In this document: positions 51,031-60,912 of the stretch, piece by piece | Layout of the letters: the number at the start of each line of letters is the position of its first letter | How positions within the stretch are numbered: position 1 is the first letter of the stretch | Assembly (NCBI RefSeq): GCF_028867935.1 | Contig: NZ_JAPQNS010000004.1 | Coordinates: forward strand, 1 to 64,000 | Reading direction: 5' to 3' | DNA: 64,000 nt | Source: Flavobacterium sp. SUN052 | GTDB lineage: Bacteria; Bacteroidota; Bacteroidia; Flavobacteriales; Flavobacteriaceae | The notes under the pieces: generated by a model | What the model saw: the letters and a program-made list of their open reading frames with translations, nothing else | Told to the model about the DNA's origin: nothing | Databases searched by the model: none | Position numbers and translations under genes: made by a program

Positions 51031-51960
51031 TCAATAACCCCGTGCTAGTGTAACTTGGTTTTCTATAGGTTCGCCCTGTTCAAAGCGGGCGAAGTTGCTT
51101 AAAAACTGAGCTACTTTGCCCTCGTCCTCGGCTCGTTGGCCACCGGCTGTGTGCTGAGTCAAAATTACAGTAGGCATTTTCCAGAGGGGGCTATCGACAG
51201 GTAGCGGTTCCTGAGCCGTAACATCCAGCACCGCACCAGACAAGTGCCCCCGTTCTAACACATCGATCAGGGCGGGTTCGTCGGCGGTGTTGCCCCGGCC
51301 AACGTTGGCGAAAACACTGCCCGGCTTCATGGCTGCCAACACGTCGCTATCGACAAATTTATCGACGGTGCCGGGTAGGCAGTTGATAAGCAAATCGGTG
51401 GTGGCGAGTGCGGTAAGCAGTTCTTCCCGGGTATGAATTTGAGCGTTCGGATTGGTGCGGGCCATGAGTTTTATATCGCATTCAAAACCGGTCAGAATGC
51501 TGCGCACAGCCTGCCCAATAGTGCCCGCCCCCAGAATGATTACGCGCTGCTTGTGTAGAGTACTCATGGTGTATCGAAGCGGGGCACCAATCCATTTTTG
51601 TTGGCGTTGCAGCACGGCTAACTCATCGATCCGGCGATACAAGGCCAGAATACCCGCCATGATTGTCTCAGCACATGGCCAGGCAAAGAAATCACCCATG
51701 TTGGCCACCGGAATGTTCAGGTTCAGATCGCTGTAGTTGTTGAACCCAGCCGAATCCAGTTGCCAGAATTTAAGATTTGGCACGCTCTGAAGCCAGTCGG
51801 CGGGTGGATTGCCCATGACTACATCGGCTTGCTGAAGGGCCGCCTGCTGTTCGTCGGGGGACAGTTCGTTGCGAAAAACAATAGTGTGGGAATCGCCAAG
51901 CTGTTGGCGGAGGGTCAGCCGATTGGCTTCGTTGAGCCCGGTTTGAATGAAAAGAATCAT
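51031..51960 (-). CDS. D-2-hydroxyacid dehydrogenase
   Basis: 309 residues. NAD(P) fingerprint VIILGAGTIGQAVRSILTGF; catalytic Arg in FANVGRGNTADEP, Glu in LDVTAQEPLP and His in VILTQHTAGG. The absence of Asp after the second strand (LMAR) suggests NADPH. Probable glyoxylate/hydroxypyruvate reductase-type enzyme; substrate uncertain. It is upstream of the GMC gene on the same strand with a 44-bp gap. Confidence 0.82.
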   Translation of the reverse strand: MILFIQTGLNEANRLTLRQQLGDSHTIVFRNELSPDEQQAALQQADVVMGNPPADWLQSVPNLKFWQLDSAGFNNYSDLNLNIPVANMGDFFAWPCAETIMAGILALYRRIDELAVLQRQQKWIGAPLRYTMSTLHKQRVIILGAGTIGQAVRSILTGFECDIKLMARTNPNAQIHTREELLTALATTDLLINCLPGTVDKFVDSDVLAAMKPGSVFANVGRGNTADEPALIDVLERGHLSGAVLDVTAQEPLPVDSPLWKMPTVILTQHTAGGQRAEDEGKVAQFLSNFARFEQGEPIENQVTLARGY

Positions 51961-52169
51961 GTGGTAAAATTCTGATTATATTGCCAGCCATCCAACTGAC
52001 TAAGCTACTTTGTCCGTTCCGTTGACCACGATTCCCAAATCAAAAACCACAGGCCTGCGTTGATAATACACAATTGAGAGCTAAATAAATATTATATACA
52101 TTTTGGCCGACAATGGGAACAATCCCGCCGTCGTTAGTTCTATATACATCCCCCTTCACAAAACCTTTC

Positions 52170-53207
52170 ATGCGCACACTTGGCCTGATTAGTGACCCTA
52201 GCTTCACACAACCCGTTTACTCCCGCTTCGATCAATTCTGGCTCCAGTTTTTAAAAGACGAGCGCGATCTGCCGTTTATAAAATTAGCACTTCGTATTAG
52301 CCTGACAATCATTCCATTAGCGGTATTGTTATATACGCCTTTTTTGACGGGCTGGCTGTGGGGTGTTGTCGCGTTTACGTACCTGTATTTGAACAATCTT
52401 GTTTTTAAAGGACCCTTTGGGTTGATGCTTCATTGTACCAGCCATCGCCCTTTGTTTAAGCCCGAGTATAAAAATGCCTACTATTATTGGACGTGGGTAA
52501 TTGCTCCGTTCTTCGGTCAAACGCCCGAAACGTACTTCAGCCACCACATTGGCATGCACCATCCCGAAAACAATGTGGCCCCCGACGAAAGTACAACCAT
52601 GCCCTATCAACGCGACAGTATCCGCAGTTTCCTGACGTATTACGGGTCTTTTATGGTATTTGGAGTGATTGAACTAGTGGCCTATCTGCGCAAAAAGAAC
52701 CGAACGAAACTAGCGTATCGGGCTATTCTGGGTGAGCTTAGTTTTTACGCGTTATGCGTTGGACTGTCGTTTGTAAGTTTCCCGGCTACTTTAGTTGTAT
52801 TCATTCTGCCCTTCCTGATTTTTCGGCTTATCACCATGCTGGGTAACTGGACCCAACACGCTTTTATTTGTGCTAACGAACCGCTGAACCCTTACAAAAA
52901 CAGCATTACCTGCATCAACGTAAAGTATAACCACAAGTGTTTCAACGACGGCTACCACATTAGCCACCACGATCGGCCAGCCATGCACTGGACGGAACAC
53001 CCCGCGTTTTTTCAGAAAACGATTGATAAATACGCGAAGAACCAGGCCATCGTTTTCGACCAGCTTGATTTTTTAGGTGTATTTGTCAACCTCATGCGCA
53101 AGCGTTACGATGTGCTGGCCAGTCACGTTGTTAACGTAAACGGAGCCTTCCGCGACGAGGCCGAAATTGAAGCCGTGTTGCGGCAACGCACCAAGCGTAT
53201 AGGGTAA
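52170..53207 (+). CDS. Fatty acid desaturase-family membrane protein
   Basis: About 345 residues from the ATG at 52170 (an ATG at 52113 would add a leader of 19). Di-iron His boxes HCTSHR, HHIGMHH and HISHHDRPAMHW, with four to five spans. It belongs to the FA_desaturase superfamily but is not close to the Δ9 enzyme at 40970; it could be a desaturase, hydroxylase or carotenoid enzyme. Alone in its unit. Confidence 0.75.
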   Translation: MRTLGLISDPSFTQPVYSRFDQFWLQFLKDERDLPFIKLALRISLTIIPLAVLLYTPFLTGWLWGVVAFTYLYLNNLVFKGPFGLMLHCTSHRPLFKPEYKNAYYYWTWVIAPFFGQTPETYFSHHIGMHHPENNVAPDESTTMPYQRDSIRSFLTYYGSFMVFGVIELVAYLRKKNRTKLAYRAILGELSFYALCVGLSFVSFPATLVVFILPFLIFRLITMLGNWTQHAFICANEPLNPYKNSITCINVKYNHKCFNDGYHISHHDRPAMHWTEHPAFFQKTIDKYAKNQAIVFDQLDFLGVFVNLMRKRYDVLASHVVNVNGAFRDEAEIEAVLRQRTKRIG

Positions 53208-53364
53208 CAGTAAGCAGTGGCAGTAGGCAGCGGCTCGACATTTCGGGCTTCTCCGTGAATACCCCCAACTACTGTATACTGCCTCTGCCCACTGCATACC
53301 TTTCCCGAACATTCGCCTAAACAGGCTGTTAAATGTCATAATACACTACACAAACGGTAGAATT

Positions 53365-54702
53365 ATGGCGCTTAATTTGTTATCCTATCTCAACGATCAA
53401 TTTTCGTCTTCAGTGATCGATCAGCTTGCCAATCAACTGAACGAGACCCCTGAAAACACGCGCAAAGCTGTTAATGGGGCCCTGCCAACCGTATTGGGTG
53501 GACTGGCCAACCGGATGCAAAACGGAGGTGCTGACAGCATTATCAGTCTTCTCGAAAAGGGCAATTACAGTAAAGAAACTACTCCACTAGATATAGCGCA
53601 GGTAACCGATACGCACGAGGAAACCCAAAAGGCGGTTGAAACAGGCCGTAAATTTGTGGGTACTATTCTCGGTGCTAACACCGACCGAATTACAGAGCAA
53701 CTAGCCAATTACAGCAGCCTTCAACCCGCTTCGGCCCGCTCGGTGATCGGGCTAACCGGGTCGGTGCTGATGGGGATGCTGGGGCGACAGCACAATGAAC
53801 TGGGCCTTACCGATTTCAACCTGAAATCACTTTTACTGGGTCAGACCGACAGCATCAAGGCCACTTTGCCCGCTGGCCTTTCGGAAGTGGGTGGCCTACT
53901 GGGTTTCGATAGTTTTAAAACGCCAACCGGACCACCAACCGAAGTGCAGGGGGCCGATCATTTCAGTGGTACGTCGCTGAATCCAAACATTCCAAAAAGC
54001 ACCGATGGCGATCGCCAGAAAGAAAATGTGCGCTGGCTTCGCTGGGCTATGGTGGCAATGGGTATTTTGGTCATTGCGCTGGTTATCCAGAAATGCCGCG
54101 AACCGCAAAATGGTATCGATGGTGTATATACCGACACAACCAGCCGGGTAGAAAGCAATGCCGTCGAAGACAAATCCGCAGCTACGCAACAGAATATAAA
54201 AGAATCGAACGGTCAAACATCCGACTCTACCGTACCTGGGGCGTTGGGAATCCGTCGGGTACCGGTTGAACTGCCAGGTGGTCGAACGCTGAACGTAGCC
54301 GAAAACTCGTTCAACGCCAATCTGGCTCGTTTTCTGGGTGAAAAATCCCACGTAGTCCCCCGCACATTCGTCTTCGACAATCTGACCTTTGATACTGGCT
54401 CAGCCCGGATCACGGCTGACTCGCGCCCCAACATAAACGACTTAATTCAGATTATGCAGGCTTACCCGACGCTGTCAGTTCGGGTAGAGGGCCACACCGA
54501 CAATACCGGCGATCCGCAAGCCAACCAGAAACTCTCTCTCGACCGGGCAAATGCTGTTAAAGCAGCCCTCAGTGAAGCTGGTGTTGAAGCTACCCGTGTG
54601 GTAACTCAGGGTTTTGGATCTGCTAAGCCTGTCACTACGAACGAAAGCGAAGAAGCTCGACGCCAGAACCGCCGAATCAACGTAGTGGTGACCAAGATTT
54701 AA
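53365..54702 (+). CDS. DUF937-like plus OmpA-family envelope protein
   Basis: 445 residues. N-terminal 1-200: helical DUF937-type domain (LLSYLNDQFSSSVIDQLANQ ... VNGALPTVLGGLANRM). One span near residue 230 (WAMVAMGILVIALVI). C-terminal OmpA domain: FDNLTFDTGSARI, VRVEGHTDNTGD, LSLDRANAVKAAL and RRINVVV, which binds peptidoglycan. It probably anchors the inner membrane to the wall. The DUF937 function is unknown. Confidence 0.82.
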   Translation: MALNLLSYLNDQFSSSVIDQLANQLNETPENTRKAVNGALPTVLGGLANRMQNGGADSIISLLEKGNYSKETTPLDIAQVTDTHEETQKAVETGRKFVGTILGANTDRITEQLANYSSLQPASARSVIGLTGSVLMGMLGRQHNELGLTDFNLKSLLLGQTDSIKATLPAGLSEVGGLLGFDSFKTPTGPPTEVQGADHFSGTSLNPNIPKSTDGDRQKENVRWLRWAMVAMGILVIALVIQKCREPQNGIDGVYTDTTSRVESNAVEDKSAATQQNIKESNGQTSDSTVPGALGIRRVPVELPGGRTLNVAENSFNANLARFLGEKSHVVPRTFVFDNLTFDTGSARITADSRPNINDLIQIMQAYPTLSVRVEGHTDNTGDPQANQKLSLDRANAVKAALSEAGVEATRVVTQGFGSAKPVTTNESEEARRQNRRINVVVTKI

Positions 54703-54718
54703 CCAAAGCAATGTGATT

Positions 54719-54985
54719 ATGAACCAGAGAAGTTGGAAAACACTCGGCTTGGCATTACTCGCCGTGGTGGTAATGGAGAGTTGCGGAGAGCGCAAAAAAG
54801 AAAGTGCAACCAGCACGGCCAACCCCGATTCGATGGCGGCCGTGGAGAAAGGAAACACGCCGGTGATAATGGAAGGGGATACCGCCAACAGTAGCATGAC
54901 TGGCCCTACGCAGGCTCCGCCCGACAGTGGTGACCAAGGTGCTGTGGTTCCGGCGAACGTGACTGTGACAAAGAAGAAAGAATAA
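54719..54985 (+). CDS. Small lipoprotein
   Basis: 88 residues from the ATG at 54719. The signal peptide LGLALLAVVVMESC ends in a weak lipobox, then CGERKKESATST and a low-complexity polar region ending KKKE. It follows the OmpA-like gene by 16 bp and is probably co-transcribed. Family unknown. Confidence 0.6.
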   Translation: MNQRSWKTLGLALLAVVVMESCGERKKESATSTANPDSMAAVEKGNTPVIMEGDTANSSMTGPTQAPPDSGDQGAVVPANVTVTKKKE

Positions 54986-55008
54986 GCTGATTTGAGTTTT
55001 GACTGGAC

Positions 55009-55087
55009 GGTAAATTGGTAATTGGATAAATTGGTAAGTAGACTTTCATTTTTAAGGCGGCTCCCAGTAGACAGTTACCAATTTACC
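55009..55087. repeat. Inverted repeat after the lipoprotein gene
   Basis: GGTAAATTGGTAA (55009-55021) and TTACCAATTTACC (55075-55087) are exact complements. AT-rich direct half-copies lie between them. Possible terminator or decayed repeat. Confidence 0.5.
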
Positions 55088-55167
55088 CCGTTACTGATTT
55101 ACCTATTTACGAGCACTAGGCATCTCCAGTATTGACGTAAATTTGTCAGGCTCAACGACTACTGCAT

Positions 55168-57075
55168 ATGCCAGACTTTTTCCGTCATGTCTATTGGAGA
55201 TTGCTGCTAGTGGCTATTTTGGTTGGCCTTTCGTGGGTTGCTGTGGCTCAAAAGAAACCCTCCCCATCGCGCGATTCCCTGATTTGTGCCACCCCAGAGT
55301 TAACCGCCAGCGAACTACGGGCACTGGAAGCGCAGATAAAGCTGGCACTGGCGATAAAACAAGCCTCGGGCGAAAACAAAGCCGGAACCATCACGTACGT
55401 TCCCATCCGACCTCATATTTTTCGGCGAACCAACGGCACGGGTGGCATGACCCTCAATAGTCTAAACAACGTGCTGGCGATCACCAATAGCTTTTATCAC
55501 GACAACGGCTCGGGCATTCAATTTTATTTTTGTGGTATATCGCCTGATTACATCGACGATGATGGGCTGTTCATGTCGTTTCCGTTTGCCAATGAATCGG
55601 CAGTTGCGGGCCGCGATGCGACCAATGCCATGAACGTGTATTTCGTGAACCTCTTCGACGATCCCCGGTATGTAGGTAAGGCTAATTTCCCATCGAATGC
55701 CATCGAATCAACACGATCGTTTATCCGAACCGACCGATTATCGGATCAGTATCTGGGTAGCTATGTGTTGAACCATGAGCTAGGCCATAATTTCAGCCTG
55801 TACCATACGTTTCAGGGCAGCAATGAAACCAGCACACCCGAGCTCGTAACGCGTGGCGCGGGGGCCAACTGCACAACGGCGGGGGATTTCCTCTGCGACA
55901 CCCCCGCTGACCCATATGGCCGAAACGGCGTTTCTACAACCATAGTCAATGGCTGCAAGGTATACACGGGTACTATCACCGACCCAAACGGCGAACGGTA
56001 TAATCCCCAACTGGGCAACATTATGTCGTATTATGACGGATGTAATCCCCTGTTCACAGCGGGACAGTACGGCCGAATTCAGGGAGGGTTGGCTACCCGG
56101 CAAACGGCCACTGGCTACACCGTCGACTGCGCTCCCACAACGGTTGCTGCTGTCTCAAACTTAACGGCCAGAGCAGGTGCTAGTGGTGGAATCGTTCTGA
56201 CCTGGCAGGATAACGCGACAAACGAACTGGGTTATTTCATCGAACGATCCACTTCGCCAACGGGAATTTTTGTGCCAATAGGCGGTGTAGGGCCAAATAG
56301 TACCTCATTTGCTGACCTGACCACCAATTCGTTTACGGCGTATTCGTACCGCGTTCGTCCGTCGAACAGCACCACGGCTGGGTTGTCGGGGGTAGCAACA
56401 GCCTCGTCGGGAGCAACCCTTTGCCGACCAACGTTTACGGAGGGTTGCTATGATCAGGATGGGCTGGATAGTTTTACCCTCAACGGAACGGTCATGAGTC
56501 AGAATACGGGCTGTTCGTCAGGCGCTTACAGTCAATATGCGTCGCCAATAGCCAGCCTGACGGCCGGGCAGACCGTAAGCGTTGGTGGCCAATTTTTGGG
56601 GAGTCGTTTCTATGAAAGTGTTACCATCTGGGGTGATCTGAACCGCGACGGAATTTTTGAATCGGGGTCCTCGCCCGAGCAGCTCTATCAAACACCCGAT
56701 TCGCTTTTGACCGGATTCGCTGGCAGTTTGACCATTCCAACTGGTACAACGGCAGGTACATTGGCTATCCGGGTTATAGTTCGGTTTAAAGATGCACCTA
56801 CAGATCCCTGCGGTACCTACAGTTTTGGCGAAGCCGAAGACTACATGGTACAGGTGAGTGCGCCCTGCACCACCATGTTCACGACTCGGGCGGGTAACTG
56901 GACTGATTCCAGCGTTTGGTCGTGTAATCGCCTTCCCGCGTCCACTGACCCCGTCGAGATTCGGCATGCCATTGCCGTGCCTGCCAGCACCACGGTTCAG
57001 GCACTTCGGGTCACCTATACACAGGCGGGTAAGATAACGCTCGACACGGGTGGGCGGTTGCGGTTGGGGCTTTGA
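55168..57075 (+). CDS. Secreted M43-type metalloprotease with Fn3 and GEVED domains
   Basis: 635 residues with a signal peptide (LVAILVGLSWVAVAQ). The zinc motif HELGHNFSLYH (HExxHxxxxxH) is followed by CDTPADP and the Met-turn NIMSYYDGC, all typical of pappalysin-type M43 peptidases. A fibronectin type III domain (about 315-400) and a GEVED domain (about 405-560) follow. The end (TLDTGGRLRLGL) lacks the usual T9SS sorting domain, so it may be slightly truncated or exported by another route. Confidence 0.83.
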   Translation: MPDFFRHVYWRLLLVAILVGLSWVAVAQKKPSPSRDSLICATPELTASELRALEAQIKLALAIKQASGENKAGTITYVPIRPHIFRRTNGTGGMTLNSLNNVLAITNSFYHDNGSGIQFYFCGISPDYIDDDGLFMSFPFANESAVAGRDATNAMNVYFVNLFDDPRYVGKANFPSNAIESTRSFIRTDRLSDQYLGSYVLNHELGHNFSLYHTFQGSNETSTPELVTRGAGANCTTAGDFLCDTPADPYGRNGVSTTIVNGCKVYTGTITDPNGERYNPQLGNIMSYYDGCNPLFTAGQYGRIQGGLATRQTATGYTVDCAPTTVAAVSNLTARAGASGGIVLTWQDNATNELGYFIERSTSPTGIFVPIGGVGPNSTSFADLTTNSFTAYSYRVRPSNSTTAGLSGVATASSGATLCRPTFTEGCYDQDGLDSFTLNGTVMSQNTGCSSGAYSQYASPIASLTAGQTVSVGGQFLGSRFYESVTIWGDLNRDGIFESGSSPEQLYQTPDSLLTGFAGSLTIPTGTTAGTLAIRVIVRFKDAPTDPCGTYSFGEAEDYMVQVSAPCTTMFTTRAGNWTDSSVWSCNRLPASTDPVEIRHAIAVPASTTVQALRVTYTQAGKITLDTGGRLRLGL

Positions 57076-57113
57076 TTCCGTATTTTTGCCCCTTACTCTT
57101 CTTATTAACCACC

Positions 57114-58001
57114 ATGTTCGTTGACGCTATTGAGCGCATTGATACCTTCACCCGCCCTATGCATTCCATCGTCCGGCTCTATGGCCACGGCGAAGTCATT
57201 CCCGGCAGTGCGACCCTGTTTTTTGTGAATGAAGATGGCTGCGCCGTTACTTGTAAGCACGTAGCCGAGTTGATTGTGAATGCCGACGCTATTTACCAGA
57301 ATTACCTCCAGTTTCAATCGGCCCGAGGCTCGCTGGCCCGGGATAAAAGCCTGCCCAACCAGCTCAAGAAGCTAGAGGAACGATTCAACCTGCGGGCCGA
57401 GAGTATGATTCGAATTCGGAACTCGTTTCACAACTGCTTCGATCAGTTTTCGGAAATTTCTATCGACATGCACCCAACATACGATTTGGCGGTGCTACGG
57501 TTCAAAAACTATACCCGGAAGCTGTATCCCACGTATGCTACCTTCGCCCGCGACAGCAGTTTTATAAAACCCGGCCGGAGTTTGTGCCGCCTGGGTTATC
57601 CGTTTCCTGATTTTACCAACTTCCGTTACAATTCGCAAACCGACGATATTGAGTGGACCGACACAGGACGCGTAAGTTCGGCCCGGTTTCCCATCGACGG
57701 CATTGTAACACGCCTGATTGCTGACCCTAACGGGACTATTTCGGGCATTGAGATGAGCACACCGGGCTTGCGGGGCCAAAGCGGTGGACCCCTGTTCGAT
57801 ACGCGCGGTTTGATTTATGGTATGCAGTCGGCAACGCGCCATTTGCATCTTGGTTTTGATATTGAAAATCAAGAAGTTATGGTAAATAACCGCAAAAAAA
57901 GCGTGTCCAATTACCCCTTCCTAAACGTTGGTATGTGTGTTCACGTAGATGTGATCAAGCAGTTTTTGCGGGATCGTGGGGTGAAGTATTATGAAGCCTG
58001 A
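57114..58001 (+). CDS. Trypsin-like serine protease
   Basis: About 295 residues from the ATG at 57114 (MFVDAIERIDTFTRPMHSIV). The chymotrypsin-fold triad is visible: His in CAVTCKHVAEL, Asp in HPTYDLAVLRF, Ser in GLRGQSGGPLFD. No clear signal peptide, so it may be cytosolic. It is 38 bp after the metalloprotease and 36 bp before the M20 gene. Confidence 0.8.
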   Translation: MFVDAIERIDTFTRPMHSIVRLYGHGEVIPGSATLFFVNEDGCAVTCKHVAELIVNADAIYQNYLQFQSARGSLARDKSLPNQLKKLEERFNLRAESMIRIRNSFHNCFDQFSEISIDMHPTYDLAVLRFKNYTRKLYPTYATFARDSSFIKPGRSLCRLGYPFPDFTNFRYNSQTDDIEWTDTGRVSSARFPIDGIVTRLIADPNGTISGIEMSTPGLRGQSGGPLFDTRGLIYGMQSATRHLHLGFDIENQEVMVNNRKKSVSNYPFLNVGMCVHVDVIKQFLRDRGVKYYEA

Positions 58002-58037
58002 CGTATCTTTGAGGAACCGTACCGTCGACTCTTTTTT

Positions 58038-59120
58038 ATGATTATCGAAACACCTTCCCGACAACGTGTACTGACCGAAGCGGCTATCTCGCTGCTTAAA
58101 CGGCTGATTGCTACGCCTTCATTTAGCCGGGAAGAAGATAAAACGGCTCTTATTCTGGAGCAGTTTCTGACCGATCAGGGTATTCCTTTTACCCGTAAAA
58201 AAAACAATATTTGGGCTTACAATGCCCATTTCGACCCTGCCAAACCGACCCTGCTGCTCAATTCGCACCACGACACGGTAAAGCCCAACGCATCGTGGAC
58301 GTTGAACCCATTTGAGCCACTGGTTGAGGACGGAAAACTATTTGGCTTGGGCTCTAATGACGCGGGTGGCTGCCTTGTGTCGCTGATTGCTACGTTTTGC
58401 TGGTTCTATGACCGACCCGATCTTCGCTATAATGTGATGCTGGCAATCAGTGCCGAAGAAGAAATTTCGGGACGCGATGGGTTGGAATTGATCGTCGATG
58501 ATTTGCCGCCGATTAGCTTTGCCATTGTTGGCGAGCCCACCGATATGCAGCTGGCAGTGGCTGAAAAGGGCTTGCTCGTGATCGACTGCGTGGCTCACGG
58601 CCGGTCGGGGCACGCGGCCCGGAATGAGGGCGAGAATGCCATTTACAAAGCTATTCAGGACATTAACTGGCTCACTACCTATCAGTTTCCAAAAGTGTCT
58701 CCTACGCTGGGACCGATTAAAATGTCGGTGACGATTATCAGCGCGGGAACGCAGCACAACGTGGTGCCAGACGCATGTACATTCACTGTTGATATCCGGG
58801 TAACGGAGCAGTATACACTCGAAGAAATTATTGAGACGGTAAAGGCCAACATTGGCGCTGAAGTGAAGCCACGTTCTATCCGCCTGAGACCGTCGAGTAT
58901 TCCTATTGAACACCCAATTGTGCAGGCAGGCATAGCGCTGGGTCGCACCACTTACGGTTCTCCAACCACATCGGACCAGGCACTGTTAGATTGCCCCTCG
59001 CTCAAATGTGGCCCCGGCCATTCGGGTCGGTCGCACACAGCCAATGAGTTTATATACCTGAACGAAATTGAAGAAGGTATTCAGGGGTATATCGCTATGA
59101 TTGAACAGGTTGTGGGATAG
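58038..59120 (+). CDS. M20-family deacylase (acetyl/succinylornithine deacetylase type)
   Basis: 360 residues. Zinc ligands lie in LLNSHHDTVKP, GSNDAGGCL, SAEEEISGRDG and GPGHSGRSHTANEFI; the catalytic Glu pair is in EEE. It resembles the Bacteroidota N-acetyl/N-succinyl-ornithine deacetylase of arginine synthesis, but no arg genes are adjacent. It could alternatively be a dipeptidase. Confidence 0.8.
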   Translation: MIIETPSRQRVLTEAAISLLKRLIATPSFSREEDKTALILEQFLTDQGIPFTRKKNNIWAYNAHFDPAKPTLLLNSHHDTVKPNASWTLNPFEPLVEDGKLFGLGSNDAGGCLVSLIATFCWFYDRPDLRYNVMLAISAEEEISGRDGLELIVDDLPPISFAIVGEPTDMQLAVAEKGLLVIDCVAHGRSGHAARNEGENAIYKAIQDINWLTTYQFPKVSPTLGPIKMSVTIISAGTQHNVVPDACTFTVDIRVTEQYTLEEIIETVKANIGAEVKPRSIRLRPSSIPIEHPIVQAGIALGRTTYGSPTTSDQALLDCPSLKCGPGHSGRSHTANEFIYLNEIEEGIQGYIAMIEQVVG

Positions 59121-59136
59121 GGTTTAATCCGCGTTC

Positions 59137-60426
59137 TTATCTTTCTTTTCTAACCTCCACCAAAACGGTATCAATCCGGGTACCGTCCATCGATTCGACA
59201 ACGAAGGTGAAAGGGGACATTTCAATGCGCTGGCCTACGTTGGGGAGGTCTTCGTTGAGGGCCAGAATCAGGCCACCGAGGGTGTCGTAACGTGCTGATG
59301 GTTGGTCACCTTCGGGGATGTCCCAGCCGAATTTCTCGTTCAGATAAGCAATTTCGTGTCGGGCGCTGAGCCGGTACGTATTTTCGTCGATCTGGCGTTC
59401 GGTCCAGTCTTCGTTGGTATCGAACTCATCCTGAATTTCGCCAAAAATCTGCTCTACAATATCCTCCACACTGATAATACCAGCCGTCCCGCCAAACTCG
59501 TCAACCACTAGAGCCAGGCTTTTGTGCTCGCTCGTGAACCGAAGTAGTAAATCCTGAGCGGGCATTGTTTCGGGAACCGTCACAATAGGGGTGAGAATGC
59601 TCTCGATGGTTTGGGGTTTTTCAAAGAGAGCCAGCGCATGACAATAGCCAATAATGTCGTCGATACTCTCGCGGTAGACCAGAATTTTAGAGTGGCCACT
59701 ATCCTGAAACGCCCGCCTGAGATCGTCTACGTTGTCATTTACTTCAACGGCTGTAACCTCCCGGCGTGGAATCAGGCAGTCGCGCACCCGTACATCGCGA
59801 AACTCAATGGCATTGTTGAAAATGCGGGTGTCGACATCCACTTCATCCTCAGTTTCGGCCTTTGTCTGGTTAGCCTGCTGTAGGTAATGATTCAGATCGG
59901 TGAGGCCGAAAACGGGTCGAATTTCGTCGTGTTTCTGACGCAATACATACTTGTTGAAGAGCCGGGCTGTACCAACCAGCACGCGAACCACGGGAGCAAT
60001 TGCCTGATAGATAATCCATAATGGAACCGCCAGGCGCTCCAGAAAAGCGTCGGGATGAATCAATGCCAGACTCTTAGGGAGGTAGTCGGCCACGGGCATA
60101 AAAATCACCGTCAGAATCAGGGTTTCCAGCGCTATGACGACAAATGGGCTATCGTAATTGTCGGGTAGAAGGTCCATCAGGAGTGGATGTAAACCTGTTA
60201 CGCCCAAGACCGCGTAGATTACCAGGAAAAGTGTGTTGCCAACCAGTGTAGTGCCTACAAACAGGATTGGTTTTTTGAGAAACTGCGATACCAGTTTTTC
60301 GCCAACAGGGCCCTGTTTGCTGTGCAGTTCAAAATAAACCCGGTTTACGGAGAGGTATGCCGTTTCGACTGCCGAGAAAAACCCGGCCAAAATAAGTGCA
60401 AGAGAAGCGCCAAGCAGAAGGAGCAT
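59137..60426 (-). CDS. CNNM/hemolysin-type membrane protein (GldE-like)
   Basis: 429 residues: DUF21 transmembrane domain (about 1-190, four spans), CBS pair (about 205-325, VRDCLIPRREVTAVEV, HKSLALVVDEFGGTAGIISVEDIVEQIFG) and a CorC_HlyC domain at the end. Such proteins are linked to magnesium/cobalt efflux; in gliding Bacteroidota a relative is GldE. Which role applies is not visible here. Confidence 0.8.
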   Translation of the reverse strand: MLLLLGASLALILAGFFSAVETAYLSVNRVYFELHSKQGPVGEKLVSQFLKKPILFVGTTLVGNTLFLVIYAVLGVTGLHPLLMDLLPDNYDSPFVVIALETLILTVIFMPVADYLPKSLALIHPDAFLERLAVPLWIIYQAIAPVVRVLVGTARLFNKYVLRQKHDEIRPVFGLTDLNHYLQQANQTKAETEDEVDVDTRIFNNAIEFRDVRVRDCLIPRREVTAVEVNDNVDDLRRAFQDSGHSKILVYRESIDDIIGYCHALALFEKPQTIESILTPIVTVPETMPAQDLLLRFTSEHKSLALVVDEFGGTAGIISVEDIVEQIFGEIQDEFDTNEDWTERQIDENTYRLSARHEIAYLNEKFGWDIPEGDQPSARYDTLGGLILALNEDLPNVGQRIEMSPFTFVVESMDGTRIDTVLVEVRKER

Positions 60427-60490
60427 AGTTTAGTAGTAGGCAGTTTTCAGTTGGCAGGGGCAGTGATAGGCATACCTGTTCCTGCCAATT

Positions 60491-60721
60491 CTACTTCTTT
60501 TTTTTCTTTTTAGGGTCCGTTGCCATTTGCTTAATCGTGGGCGAAATAGTTTTCTCGCGTTGAAGCCGTTTATTGCGGACGTACTGAAACGTAAACAACA
60601 ACCCCAGGCAAAGCATCAGGTAGGTATAGCTGTCTAAAAATGACGTACGCTGGTATTCCAGAATCCAGATAATGAGCGCCCCAGCGGCACCAGCTAATAG
60701 GAGTGTTTCGTTTAGTTTCAT
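60491..60721 (-). CDS. Small two-span membrane protein with lysine tail
   Basis: 76 residues: LLLAGAAGALIIWILEYQ and YTYLMLCLGLLFTFQYV spans, then a basic tail ending in six Lys. Unknown family. Same strand as the CNNM gene, 64 bp upstream of it. Confidence 0.55.
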   Translation of the reverse strand: MKLNETLLLAGAAGALIIWILEYQRTSFLDSYTYLMLCLGLLFTFQYVRNKRLQREKTISPTIKQMATDPKKKKKK

Positions 60722-60912
60722 TTTCGGCTAATCCGTCGAAAGAAGAATAAGAGCGCCTTGTAAGGCTTACATGACCTGCTAAGTTAGCTCAGAAAAGACG
60801 TAGGCCCAAAAGAGTGCTGGAGCTGTCCTACTCGATTGGTTGTACTCTATTAAAATACTATTCTACGAGTTTTGTTCGTTGTTTTTCCATTACTGAACTA
60901 ATGGATGTTGGC

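Noticed and set aside
53208..53364. Imperfect GCAGTGGCAGTAGGCAG / CTGCCTCTGCCCACTGC repeat between desaturase and OmpA-like genes
   Set aside because: Several mismatches and simple GCAGT-type composition; noted as low-complexity intergenic DNA, not as an element.
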